Below, piece after piece: positions 1 to 5,202 of a stretch of DNA of 7,256 bases (positions are counted from its first letter, which is position 1; each line of letters opens with the position of its first letter). The stretch covers positions 1 through 7,256 of the forward strand of contig JAKSMA010000123.1 of the NCBI GenBank assembly GCA_024400895.1, in the 5' to 3' direction. A model generated the notes under the pieces. It saw only the letters and a list, made by a program, of their open reading frames with translations. It was not told the DNA's origin and did not search any database. Both the position numbers and the translations under genes were made by a program. This DNA comes from Muribaculaceae bacterium (GTDB lineage Bacteria > Bacteroidota > Bacteroidia > Bacteroidales > Muribaculaceae).

Positions 1-1455
1 GAGGCCGAGCGAATAGAAAAGATTATCACCCCCATTAAGAACCTCTTTGGAGCAGTGTTCTTCATCTCCGTGGGTATGCTTGTCGACCCAGCGGTGATGT
101 CGCAGAATGCATTCACCATCTCGGTGCTCTCCATCGTGCTGATTGTGGGCATGATTTTGTTTGGCACTTTTGGCATGCTCGCTATGGGCCAACCTCTTCG
201 CATTGCTATGCAGTCAGGATTCTGTCTTACGCAAATTGGTGAATTCTCCTTCATTATTGCCACAACGGGTATGAGTTTGGGAGTGCTTGAGAGGAGTTTG
301 TATCCAATCATCGTTGCCGTATCTGTGATAACCACTTTCTTCACCCCATTCTTTATCAAAGGAGCGAAACCTTGCTATAATTGGGTGGCACGAAAAATTC
401 CGAAAGGGTGGACCATTCTTCTTGAGGGCTACAGCAACAAAGAAGCTACCAGTGTGCATAGCGAAAACCGCAAACTTTGGCGAAAGGTAGTGAATCGCTA
501 TTTGGTACACACGATGGTGTATGTGGCTGTCACCATTATGGTCATCTTCCTCATCAAGGCGTATTTGAAGCAATACATATTCAACATGATTCCAGGCAAG
601 GAGTGGGACTATCTGATTTTTGCCGGCATCACAATCTTCTTGATACTCCCTTTGGTATTTGCCATATCCCGTCCGAATATCAAACCAGAGGAAAAGCGAC
701 AGATTGTGGAGCAGAGCGGAAAAATCACGTATGTGCCACTTGTAGTGATTTCTATTTTCAACATCTTGCTCAGCACAGTGTTGTTTATGGTGGCTATATA
801 TGGCTTGTTCCCGAGCCATACCGCAGTGCTTGCGGCCACAGGCATTACATTGCTCATTATGCTTCTATTCTCGCCACAGATTAGAAAACAGGTGATGCGT
901 GCGGAAAATCATTTTGTGAGCAATATCAATCAGCGTGAATACCGAAGGACGGGCAAGGAACGCGAACTGGTGAGCGATTTGCATTTGGCTCACATCACAG
1001 TGGGATATGGTTGCCCATTTGTGGGAGAGAAATTAAAAAATGCGAAACTGCGCCAGAATTATGGTATCAATTTGGTGAGTATTCAGCGTAATTCTGTTGA
1101 ACATATGGTGCCAAGCGGTGAGATGCGAATTTTCCCTGGTGATATTCTCGGTGTGATAGGCAGCGATGAAAATATTCTGAAAATTTTGCCTGTCGTAGAA
1201 GCTCAACCCGATGCTGCCCAGAATAGTGAGACGTCATCGAATGTGAAATTCACTCACTTTACTTTGCGCGACGATTCCGAAATAATAGGCAAGACCCTTA
1301 AAGATGCCCGATTGCGTGAAGACTACAGCGCTTTGCTTGTGAGCGTAGAGCGTAATGGTGAGTATATCACTCCTCATCTCGACTTGGTGTTCGCTACAGG
1401 TGATATTCTTTGGATAGTGGGTGATCGTAAGCGCTTGCAACCTCTTCACGAATAA
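1..1455 (+). CDS. Kef/CPA2-type cation:proton antiporter with tandem RCK_C domains, 5'-truncated
   Basis: The frame is open from the first base, so the gene starts upstream; 484 residues are visible. The GTG at 55 lies inside a conserved membrane segment and is not the start. Seen: the PIKNLFGAVFF-SVGM stretch at residues 11-25, typical of CPA2 (Kef-like) exchangers. Hydrophobic segments follow at about 38-63, 74-96 (with QIGEFSF) and 100-122. After a polar loop come four more at about 167-188, 203-222, 242-270 and 273-291. Two similar C-terminal domains (about 323-400 and 415-484) each have the RCK_C/TrkA_C pattern (G..L....LR..Y...LVS..R, then GDIL..(I/V)G). Family knowledge: such inner-membrane proteins exchange K+ or Na+ for H+, and RCK_C domains sense ligands. 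No RCK_N Rossmann domain is visible between the membrane part and the RCK_C pair. Ion specificity cannot be read. It lies 66 bp before queF and is probably a separate unit. Confidence 0.88.
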   Translation, partial: EAERIEKIITPIKNLFGAVFFISVGMLVDPAVMSQNAFTISVLSIVLIVGMILFGTFGMLAMGQPLRIAMQSGFCLTQIGEFSFIIATTGMSLGVLERSLYPIIVAVSVITTFFTPFFIKGAKPCYNWVARKIPKGWTILLEGYSNKEATSVHSENRKLWRKVVNRYLVHTMVYVAVTIMVIFLIKAYLKQYIFNMIPGKEWDYLIFAGITIFLILPLVFAISRPNIKPEEKRQIVEQSGKITYVPLVVISIFNILLSTVLFMVAIYGLFPSHTAVLAATGITLLIMLLFSPQIRKQVMRAENHFVSNINQREYRRTGKERELVSDLHLAHITVGYGCPFVGEKLKNAKLRQNYGINLVSIQRNSVEHMVPSGEMRIFPGDILGVIGSDENILKILPVVEAQPDAAQNSETSSNVKFTHFTLRDDSEIIGKTLKDARLREDYSALLVSVERNGEYITPHLDLVFATGDILWIVGDRKRLQPLHE

Positions 1456-1488
1456 TGTGCGCGATTTCCTGATTTCGTGATTTTGTAG

Positions 1489-1496
1489 TAAATTTG
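1489..1496 (+). promoter_or_regulatory. Bacteroidetes-type -7 box for the que operon
   Basis: TAAATTTG matches the Bacteroidetes sigma-ABfr -7 consensus TAnnTTTG and lies 25 bp before the queF ATG in the only gap that could carry an operon promoter. The expected -33 TTG/TTTG element is not clear about 20 bp upstream; only T-rich sequence is present. The inferred transcript would have a leader of roughly 20 nt, too short for a preQ1 riboswitch, and I see no preQ1-like aptamer between 1456 and 1521. Confidence 0.5.
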
Positions 1497-1521
1497 TACT
1501 GAAAATAAAATAGCAAATTAT

Positions 1522-1998
1522 ATGGCAAGAAACGATAAAGAATTAGAGGGCGTTACACTCCTTGGTAATCAGGGAACTACTTATATATTCGACTACACGC
1601 CAAATGTGCTTGAGTCGTTTGTCAACAAGCACCCTGAAAACGAATATCTGGTGACACTCGATTGCCCAGAATTCACCTCGCTATGTCCTAAAACTGGTCA
1701 ACCCGATTTTGGACACATTGTAATCAACTATATTCCACGCGTGCAGATGGTGGAAAGTAAGAGCCTGAAGCTCTATTTGTTCAGCTTCCGCAATCGTGGT
1801 GATTTTCACGAAGACTGTGTGAATATCATTATGAAGGATTTGGTGAACCTGATGGACCCCAAATACATTGAAGTGAAGGGATATTTCAATCCTCGTGGTG
1901 GTATTTCCATCATTCCATTTGCAAACTATGGCGATGCTGAGCATCAAGATTTGGTGCGTGCGCGCATGCTCGCCGCTTTTAATGAAAGAAAGAAATGA
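1522..1998 (+). CDS. queF: preQ1 synthase (NADPH-dependent 7-cyano-7-deazaguanine reductase), short type
   Basis: 158 residues. QueF reduces the nitrile of preQ0 to the aminomethyl group of preQ1 with NADPH, the last free-base step before tRNA insertion. Seen: the catalytic Cys55 and Asp62 in [14 protein letters not shown], the QueF signature ESKSLK at 78-83, and His96-Glu97 in RGDFHED. These fall at the same residue numbers as in the Bacillus subtilis enzyme, so this is the unimodular short type rather than the long E. coli type. The ATG at 1522 follows an A-rich stretch with no Shine-Dalgarno site, as is usual in Bacteroidetes. It is the first gene of queFCDE, and its TGA overlaps the queC ATG by 4 nt (ATGA), suggesting translational coupling. 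The length is full and nothing is missing. Confidence 0.97.
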   Translation: MARNDKELEGVTLLGNQGTTYIFDYTPNVLESFVNKHPENEYLVTLDCPEFTSLCPKTGQPDFGHIVINYIPRVQMVESKSLKLYLFSFRNRGDFHEDCVNIIMKDLVNLMDPKYIEVKGYFNPRGGISIIPFANYGDAEHQDLVRARMLAAFNERKK

Positions 1999-2666
1999 AA
2001 GATGCTGTAATTATTATATCTGGTGGTATGGACTCCACCACCATGCTTTATGAATTTAAGGACGAAATAGCTTTGGCCATCACTTTCGACTATGGTTCCA
2101 CGCAGAATGGTCGTGAGCGCGTGTGTGCTGTGACTCACTGCCAGCGCTTAGGCATTAAGCATTTGATTATTCCGCTTGAATTCATGCATCGCTATTTTAA
2201 AAGTGCACTTTTGGGTACGGCCGACGACATTCCTGATGGTAATTACAACGACGAAAATATGAAGTCGACAGTAGTGCCATTCCGCAATGGCATCATGCTT
2301 GCTATCGCTTGCGGTATTGCCGAAAGCAACGGTTTGAAGCGTGTGATGATTGCCAATCACTCAGGCGACCATGCCATCTATCCCGACTGCCGCCCTGCGT
2401 TTGTTGGTGCGATGTCGGAAGCGATGAAAGCCGGAACTTACGATGGCATTGAAGTGTGCTCGCCATACTGCAATATCGATAAAACCGAAATTGCTCGCCA
2501 TGGCAAGAAACTGGGTATCGACTATCGTGAGACCTATTCTTGCTATAAGGGTCGTGAAACGCATTGCGGCACTTGCGGCACCTGCACCGAGCGTCGTGAA
2601 GCGCTTCAGTTGGCTGGAATCGACGACAAAACAATTTATGAAATCGACTTAAAATCTGAAGAATAA
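1995..2666 (+). CDS. queC: 7-cyano-7-deazaguanine synthase (preQ0 synthase)
   Basis: 223 residues. QueC is a cytosolic ATP-dependent amidotransferase-like enzyme that turns 7-carboxy-7-deazaguanine and ammonia into preQ0. Seen: the PP-loop SGGMDS at residues 9-14 for ATP binding, the conserved VPFRNGIM at 94-101, a [11 protein letters not shown] block at about 124-134, and a zinc-binding set of four cysteines at 183, 191, 194 and 197 ([15 protein letters not shown]). The start is fixed by the ATGA overlap with queF and by the P-loop lying nine residues in, as usual for the family. The stop TAA shares one base with the queD ATG (TAATG), another sign of coupling. The length is normal and all key residues are present. 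Confidence 0.97.
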   Translation: MKDAVIIISGGMDSTTMLYEFKDEIALAITFDYGSTQNGRERVCAVTHCQRLGIKHLIIPLEFMHRYFKSALLGTADDIPDGNYNDENMKSTVVPFRNGIMLAIACGIAESNGLKRVMIANHSGDHAIYPDCRPAFVGAMSEAMKAGTYDGIEVCSPYCNIDKTEIARHGKKLGIDYRETYSCYKGRETHCGTCGTCTERREALQLAGIDDKTIYEIDLKSEE

Positions 2667-3022
2667 TGTACTACGTAAAGAAAACTATAGAAATCTCGGC
2701 ATGCCACCAATTGCACCTCGATTATGAGAGCAAATGCGAAAACTTGCATGGCCATAACTGGAATATCGTAATCTACTGCAAGGCTCCCGAACTCGATAGC
2801 AATGGTATGGTTTACGATTTCTCAAAACTCAAAGCATTGATTTCCGATAAACTCGATCACAAAAATATCAATGAGGTGCTGCCTTTCAACCCTACTGCTG
2901 AAAATATGGCGCGCTGGATTGTGGACAGTATTCCAGAATGTTATCGTGCTGATGTGCAAGAGTCAATCAACAATGTGGCATCCTATGTGGATGATTCAAT
3001 GGGCCCCAACGAAGCCATCTAA
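2666..3022 (+). CDS. queD: 6-carboxy-5,6,7,8-tetrahydropterin synthase
   Basis: 118 residues, typical for a compact QueD of the PTPS/T-fold family. It converts 7,8-dihydroneopterin triphosphate to 6-carboxytetrahydropterin, feeding QueE. Seen: zinc ligands His14, His28 and His30 (SACHQLHL and NLHGHNW), the catalytic Cys24 four residues before His28 (KCENLHGH), Asp64-His65 in LDHKNINE completing the catalytic set, and the conserved Glu99 in QESINNVASY near the C terminus. The CxxxHGH spacing favours QueD over sepiapterin- or folate-type PTPS paralogues, and the operon supports this. Translation starts at the TAATG junction with queC. The substrate must come from a GTP cyclohydrolase I encoded elsewhere. 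Confidence 0.96.
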   Translation: MYYVKKTIEISACHQLHLDYESKCENLHGHNWNIVIYCKAPELDSNGMVYDFSKLKALISDKLDHKNINEVLPFNPTAENMARWIVDSIPECYRADVQESINNVASYVDDSMGPNEAI

Positions 3023-3031
3023 TCATTGGTG

Positions 3032-3625
3032 ATGCTGTATAAAATCAACGAAATATTCTATTCCCTTCAGGGCGAAGGACGCAATACGGGCACTGCAAGC
3101 GTGTTTGTGCGCTTTAGCGGCTGCAATCTTGCGTGTTTATTCTGCGATACCCAGCATGCTTCAGGCACAATGATGACCATCGACGAGATTGTAGATGCTG
3201 TGAATGCCTATGTGAAGGCTCCGTTGGTGGTGCTTACAGGTGGAGAACCTACATTATTTATCACCGAAGAGTTTGTCGCAGCACTTAAGGAGAAAACCGG
3301 CAAACGGATTGCTATCGAAACTAACGGCACGCGGCCTGTTCCGCAGAATGTGGATTGGGTGACACTTTCCCCAAAGACGGGGTTTGAAGGTGCAGGGGCT
3401 CATCCTTGCATACTCACCGAATGTGATGAACTGAAGGTGGTGTATTTGAACCAGGACTTGGATATGTATAAGCATATCAAGGCCTCTTATCGATATCTGC
3501 AGCCATGTTTTGTAGAGGATAGAGCACAATGCGATACTAATATGAAAGCTTGCATTGCAGCGGTGCTCGAGCATCCAGAATGGTGCCTGTCGCTGCAGAC
3601 GCACCGCATCCTCAATATCCAGTAA
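3032..3625 (+). CDS. queE: 7-carboxy-7-deazaguanine synthase (radical SAM)
   Basis: 197 residues from the ATG at 3032. QueE rearranges 6-carboxytetrahydropterin into 7-carboxy-7-deazaguanine using S-adenosylmethionine and a [4Fe-4S] cluster. Seen: N-terminal IFYSLQGEG (8-16), the canonical radical-SAM motif C31-x3-C35-x2-C38 followed by Asp39-Thr40, LTGGEPTL (68-75), IETNGT (95-100), LSPK (112-115), LQPCF (156-160) and a C-terminal SLQTHRILNIQ. This is the standard CX3CX2C form, not the longer cysteine spacing known in some QueE proteins. In-frame TTG (3026) and GTG (3029) codons precede the ATG, but the ATG gives the usual family start; the gap to queD is then 9 nt. It ends the operon, 41 nt before a strong terminator hairpin. 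Confidence 0.96.
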   Translation: MLYKINEIFYSLQGEGRNTGTASVFVRFSGCNLACLFCDTQHASGTMMTIDEIVDAVNAYVKAPLVVLTGGEPTLFITEEFVAALKEKTGKRIAIETNGTRPVPQNVDWVTLSPKTGFEGAGAHPCILTECDELKVVYLNQDLDMYKHIKASYRYLQPCFVEDRAQCDTNMKACIAAVLEHPEWCLSLQTHRILNIQ

Positions 3626-3666
3626 GTTGGGTAAAAATAGCCTCTTAAATGGGGATTATCGTATCA

Positions 3667-3702
3667 ACCGCCACTTTCAAGATGTTAGTGGCGGTATTTT
3701 TT
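3667..3702 (+). terminator. intrinsic terminator of the que operon
   Basis: A perfect 9-bp GC-rich stem (ACCGCCACT at 3667-3675 pairing with AGTGGCGGT at 3687-3695), an 11-nt loop and six consecutive T (3697-3702) form a good rho-independent terminator 41 nt after the queE stop codon. No T-tract lies on the other side, so it works for the plus strand only. Confidence 0.9.
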
Positions 3703-3908
3703 CTTGACTGAACCTAATCATCTTTTGCATGGTAATGAATTGACCAATTGCATTTGGTAATAAACTATTTGTTTGCGATACACTAAAATCGCATCCAAGT
3801 CCTAATTGCTTTATGCTAATATGGATTTTTTTGTGTGATGCGTGGATGGTGAGGAAATTATGTTTCGCAGGGTTTGCTGTTCATGTTTCGAGCACGAAAC
3901 ACAGGAAT

Positions 3909-3939
3909 CACCTGAAACACCTGAAACACCTGAAACACC
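3909..3939. repeat. 9-bp tandem repeat, three copies plus a partial one
   Basis: CACCTGAAA occurs head to tail at 3909-3917, 3918-3926 and 3927-3935, followed by CACC. All three copies are exact. Because the period is a multiple of three, every frame through it stays open and gives repeat peptides, which accounts for the short reading frames here. It is a microsatellite whose copy number may vary between strains. Confidence 0.9.
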
Positions 3940-4020
3940 CATTCTTTTGTTCGCTTTTGGACCAAAAACCGCCACTTTCTTGGTCCATATCGGAAGTCGA
4001 AACACTCGTGCGGAAGTAAA

Positions 4021-4073
4021 GAAGTTAAGGAGTGAAGAAGTTAAGACGATAGCATAGAAGTTGTGAAGTTAAG
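4021..4073. repeat. GAAGTTAAG short dispersed repeat
   Basis: GAAGTTAAG occurs exactly at 4021-4029, 4037-4045 and 4065-4073, with a GAAGTT half unit at 4057-4062. The spacings are 16 and 28 bp, so it is an imperfect repeat rather than a regular array. No function can be assigned. Confidence 0.75.
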
Positions 4074-4164
4074 ATGATACCAAGATGTCAATATGTAAAA
4101 GAACTCTGGTGCGAAGATATGGAATTCGCGAGGCGATAGCAACGGCAAAAAGGGATGCTTTTTG

Positions 4165-4202
4165 AAAAGTCAACAAGTCTACAGGTCAAAAAGTCAACGA
4201 GT
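4165..4202. repeat. imperfect direct repeat AAAAGTCAACRAGT
   Basis: AAAAGTCAACAAGT (4165-4178) and AAAAGTCAACGAGT (4189-4202) differ at one base and are 24 bp apart. The right end overlaps CGAGTGTTGG (4198-4207), which recurs at 4255-4264. It is simple repetitive DNA of unknown role. Confidence 0.7.
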
Positions 4203-4218
4203 GTTGGAGAGAAACATA

Positions 4219-4252
4219 CCGATTATATCGGCGATTAACGCCGAATATAGTT
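4219..4252. other. strong hairpin
   Basis: The core is TCGGCG-ATTAA-CGCCGA (4228-4233/4239-4244). After one bulged A (4245) it extends through TATA/TATA (4224-4227/4246-4249), giving about 10 bp in all. A competing hairpin CCGAT-TAT-ATCGG (4219-4231) shares the left arm, so two alternative folds are possible. No T-tract follows on either strand, so it is not a terminator. Confidence 0.65.
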
Positions 4253-4348
4253 TGCGAGTGTTGGGAGCATAACCGACCCTCCGAGGCTCATACTTGATGG
4301 GGGGCTTTGGCTTCAAGCTGCGCGCACTTTCGTGCGCTTGCATGGAGT

Positions 4349-4402
4349 TAATCACAAGCTGTCGGCTCCGACGACTTTTAGCTGGCGAGGCGAGGGTGAT
4401 TA
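4349..4402. other. nested inverted repeats
   Basis: Three pairings nest inside one another: TAATCAC/GTGATTA (4349-4355/4396-4402), AGCT/AGCT (4357-4360/4380-4383) and GTCG/CGAC (4361-4364/4369-4372, loop GCTC). The left arms are nearly continuous while the right arms are spread out by 7- and 12-nt insertions. It could be a folded RNA, a dyad protein site or chance; there is no independent support. Confidence 0.4.
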
Positions 4403-4588
4403 GCGGCGTTTGGGAAGCTGGGTTATCCGAGTTATTTTCTACTTTTTCAATATACAAAACAGAAAGGAGAAAAAATGACAACATTGCTTGGCCACACAAA
4501 TATCCATCACACCAGTGTTAAGCGAACAAAACACCATCATTAGAACCGTCCCCCGTCCCACTGATGGTGCAGGACAGGAAGTGGGGTG

Positions 4589-4803
4589 ATGGGGTGGGGG
4601 TATAAAAAAATCCTCGATATCACTATCGGGGATTGCTTAACTAATTAACCTTCTAATACCATTAACATAAACCTTAAACAAAATGAAATAAAAACCGTCG
4701 TCTCGACGCCAAGAATTTCATAACCTTAAAAACTAATACCATGAAAAACCGATACAAAATTAGACGTTTTATGTTATATAACATAATTTTTCGGCATAAA
4801 AAT
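4589..4803. repeat. long direct repeat, copy A (215 bp)
   Basis: Copy A is about 98% identical to 4932-5147, in the same orientation, offset 343 bp. The differences are one A in the A-tract (7 against 8) and four substitutions, all between 4764 and 4797; 4611-4763 is identical in both copies. Contents in order: a G-rich tract (4591-4600); an A-tract and 9-bp stem-loop (4604-4632); a TAACCTTCTAATACCAT motif (4646-4662) partly repeated at 4721-4742; a minimal ATG-AAA-TAA (4682-4690); a CGTCG-TCT-CGACG hairpin (4696-4708); a 27-codon frame from 4741; and a palindrome ATGTTATATAACAT. No terminal inverted repeats, transposase or clear target duplication are seen, so it is not a recognisable insertion sequence. 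On the plus strand it resembles a Bacteroidetes mRNA leader without its gene; this is inference. Confidence 0.95.
4604..4632 (-). terminator. stem-loop with A/T-tract in copy A, possible minus-strand terminator
   Basis: TCCTCGATA (4611-4619) pairs with TATCGGGGA (4624-4632) around the loop TCAC. Read on the minus strand, the hairpin is followed by seven T, the layout of an intrinsic terminator for leftward transcription, including read-through from copA-copZ. However, position 4614/4629 is a G-U pair only in plus-strand RNA and a C-A mismatch in minus-strand RNA, so the fold is better in a plus-strand transcript. The direction is therefore uncertain. Confidence 0.45.
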
Positions 4804-4824
4804 TGCGAATTTTATATAATTTAA
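4741..4824 (+). other. 27-codon reading frame in repeat copy A
   Basis: ATG at 4741 in the A-rich context CTAATACC-ATG-AAAAAC gives a 27-residue basic, hydrophobic peptide beginning MKNRYKIRRFMLYNII and ending at TAA 4822-4824. The context resembles Bacteroidetes starts. It could be a leader peptide or a chance frame; there is no homology evidence. Confidence 0.2.
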
Positions 4825-4931
4825 CAGATTGTTCCGGATTTTCGTTCGAGAAGGGGCTGTTGGTCGTCGCACTGGCTGTTGGATTTTAGCTCAGTGGATA
4901 TGTAGTGGGGATAGTTGTTTGTTCCATTATT
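4804..4931. other. 128-bp spacer between the long repeats
   Basis: No gene. It holds a 9-bp direct repeat GGCTGTTGG (4855-4863 and 4874-4882) and a TAGCTCAGTGG string (4887-4897) that resembles a tRNA D-arm but is not part of a tRNA that folds. Confidence 0.5.
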
Positions 4932-5147
4932 ATGGGGTGGGGGTATAAAAAAAATCCTCGATATCACTATCGGGGATTGCTTAACTAATTAACCTTCTAA
5001 TACCATTAACATAAACCTTAAACAAAATGAAATAAAAACCGTCGTCTCGACGCCAAGAATTTCATAACCTTAAAAACTAATACCATGAAAAACCGATACA
5101 AAATTAGGCATTTTATGTTATACAACATAATTTTTCGGCACAAAAAT
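4932..5147. repeat. long direct repeat, copy B (216 bp)
   Basis: This is the second copy of the 4589-4803 element, with the same order of parts. Here the A-tract is 4947-4954, the stem-loop 4955-4976, the ATG of the short frame 5085, and the palindrome reads ATGTTATACAACAT, which keeps a 5-bp stem. The 128-bp spacer between the copies shows no similarity to the region before copy A. Immediately after copy B lies a perfect tandem 10-mer, ATATTTAACA twice (5151-5170). The high identity means either recent duplication or ongoing gene conversion. Confidence 0.95.
4947..4976 (-). terminator. stem-loop with A/T-tract in copy B, possible minus-strand terminator
   Basis: Same stem-loop as in copy A (4955-4963 pairing with 4968-4976), with an eight-base A-tract on its left. 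If it works on leftward transcripts, the two copies are tandem terminators downstream of copZ. The same G-U against C-A caveat applies. Confidence 0.45.
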
Positions 5148-5168
5148 CTAATATTTAACAATATTTAA
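5085..5168 (+). other. 27-codon reading frame in repeat copy B
   Basis: This is the counterpart of the frame at 4741, again 27 codons, with stop TAA at 5166-5168. Over the shared 21 codons the copies differ by four bases: three are silent (AGA/AGG, TAT/TAC, CAT/CAC) and one changes Arg to His. The last six codons differ entirely, yet the frame length is the same. This is weakly suggestive of coding, but the numbers are too small to decide. Confidence 0.2.
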
Positions 5169-5202
5169 CAAAAGAACGCCTCGCCCTTGCTTTGAACGAG
5201 GT
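5167..5202 (-). terminator. possible terminator after copZ
   Basis: On the minus strand, ACCTCG (5202-5197) pairs with CGAGGC (5183-5178) across a 13-nt loop and is followed by a T-rich run, TTCTTTTGTT. It lies 86 bp downstream of the copZ stop. The stem is only six pairs including one wobble, so this is a moderate candidate. A second hairpin, GGGCA/TGCCC (5218-5222/5235-5239), is followed by TTATTTT on the plus strand only. Confidence 0.45.

Larger units (their letters stand above)
3703..4193. other. gene-free stretch with degenerate short repeats
   Basis: No convincing gene. Short frames of 64-71 residues exist on both strands, but they run through the 9-bp tandem repeat, giving PET or VSG triplet repeats, and have no recognisable domain. 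Structures seen: ACCAA/TTGGT (3743-3747/3754-3758); the near-palindrome TTTTGG-A-CCAAAA (3955-3967); an 8-bp inverted repeat TGGACCAA/TTGGTCCA (3958-3965/3980-3987); and a 13-bp exact copy (3967-3979) of the left arm of the que terminator (3666-3678). The mix looks like decayed repetitive intergenic DNA. Confidence 0.6.
4194..4588. other. structured gene-free region; no supported gene
   Basis: A 101-codon minus-strand frame (4194-4499) and a 75-codon plus-strand frame overlap here; neither shows a recognisable domain or a good start context. The stretch is rich in inverted repeats: the strong hairpin at 4219-4252, GCGCAC-TTTC-GTGCGC at 4322-4337 (with an alternative outer CAAGC/GCTTG pairing at 4314-4318/4336-4340), the nested set at 4349-4402, and CACCATCA/TGATGGTG at 4532-4539/4562-4569. 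A CCCACT/AGTGGG pair (4557-4562/4580-4585) joins C-rich and G-rich tracts beside the first long repeat. The amount of pairing favours a structured non-coding or repetitive element over a protein gene, though this is inference. Confidence 0.5.

Noticed and set aside
214..819. A 201-codon minus-strand frame inside the antiporter gene.
   Set aside because: It is the antisense shadow of conserved membrane-protein sequence, with a low-complexity His-rich translation and no domain.
1456..1521. preQ1 riboswitch before queF.
   Set aside because: The 66-bp gap has no aptamer-like stem and pseudoknot; the likely -7 box leaves only about 20 nt of leader.
3811..4057. Short frames of 64-71 residues on both strands through the CACCTGAAA array.
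   Set aside because: They are kept open by the 9-bp period; no domain, poor start context, and the plus and minus frames overlap each other.
3909..4202. CRISPR-like array formed by the short repeats.
   Set aside because: Units of 9-14 bp at irregular spacing, no constant repeat of 24-40 bp, no unique spacers of even length and no cas genes.
4881..4957. tRNA-like stretch: TAGCTCAGTGG D-arm-like string, with GGATTTT (4881-4887) complementary to AAAATCC (4951-4957), 77 nt overall.
   Set aside because: The D stem does not close, no anticodon stem or T-arm (GTTCRA type) can be placed, and the 3' arm belongs to the repeat, which occurs in copy A without this upstream part.
4589..5147. Insertion sequence or MITE pair flanking a segment.
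   Set aside because: No terminal inverted repeats, no transposase, no target-site duplication at the repeat edges; the copies are in direct orientation with a 128-bp spacer that contains no gene.
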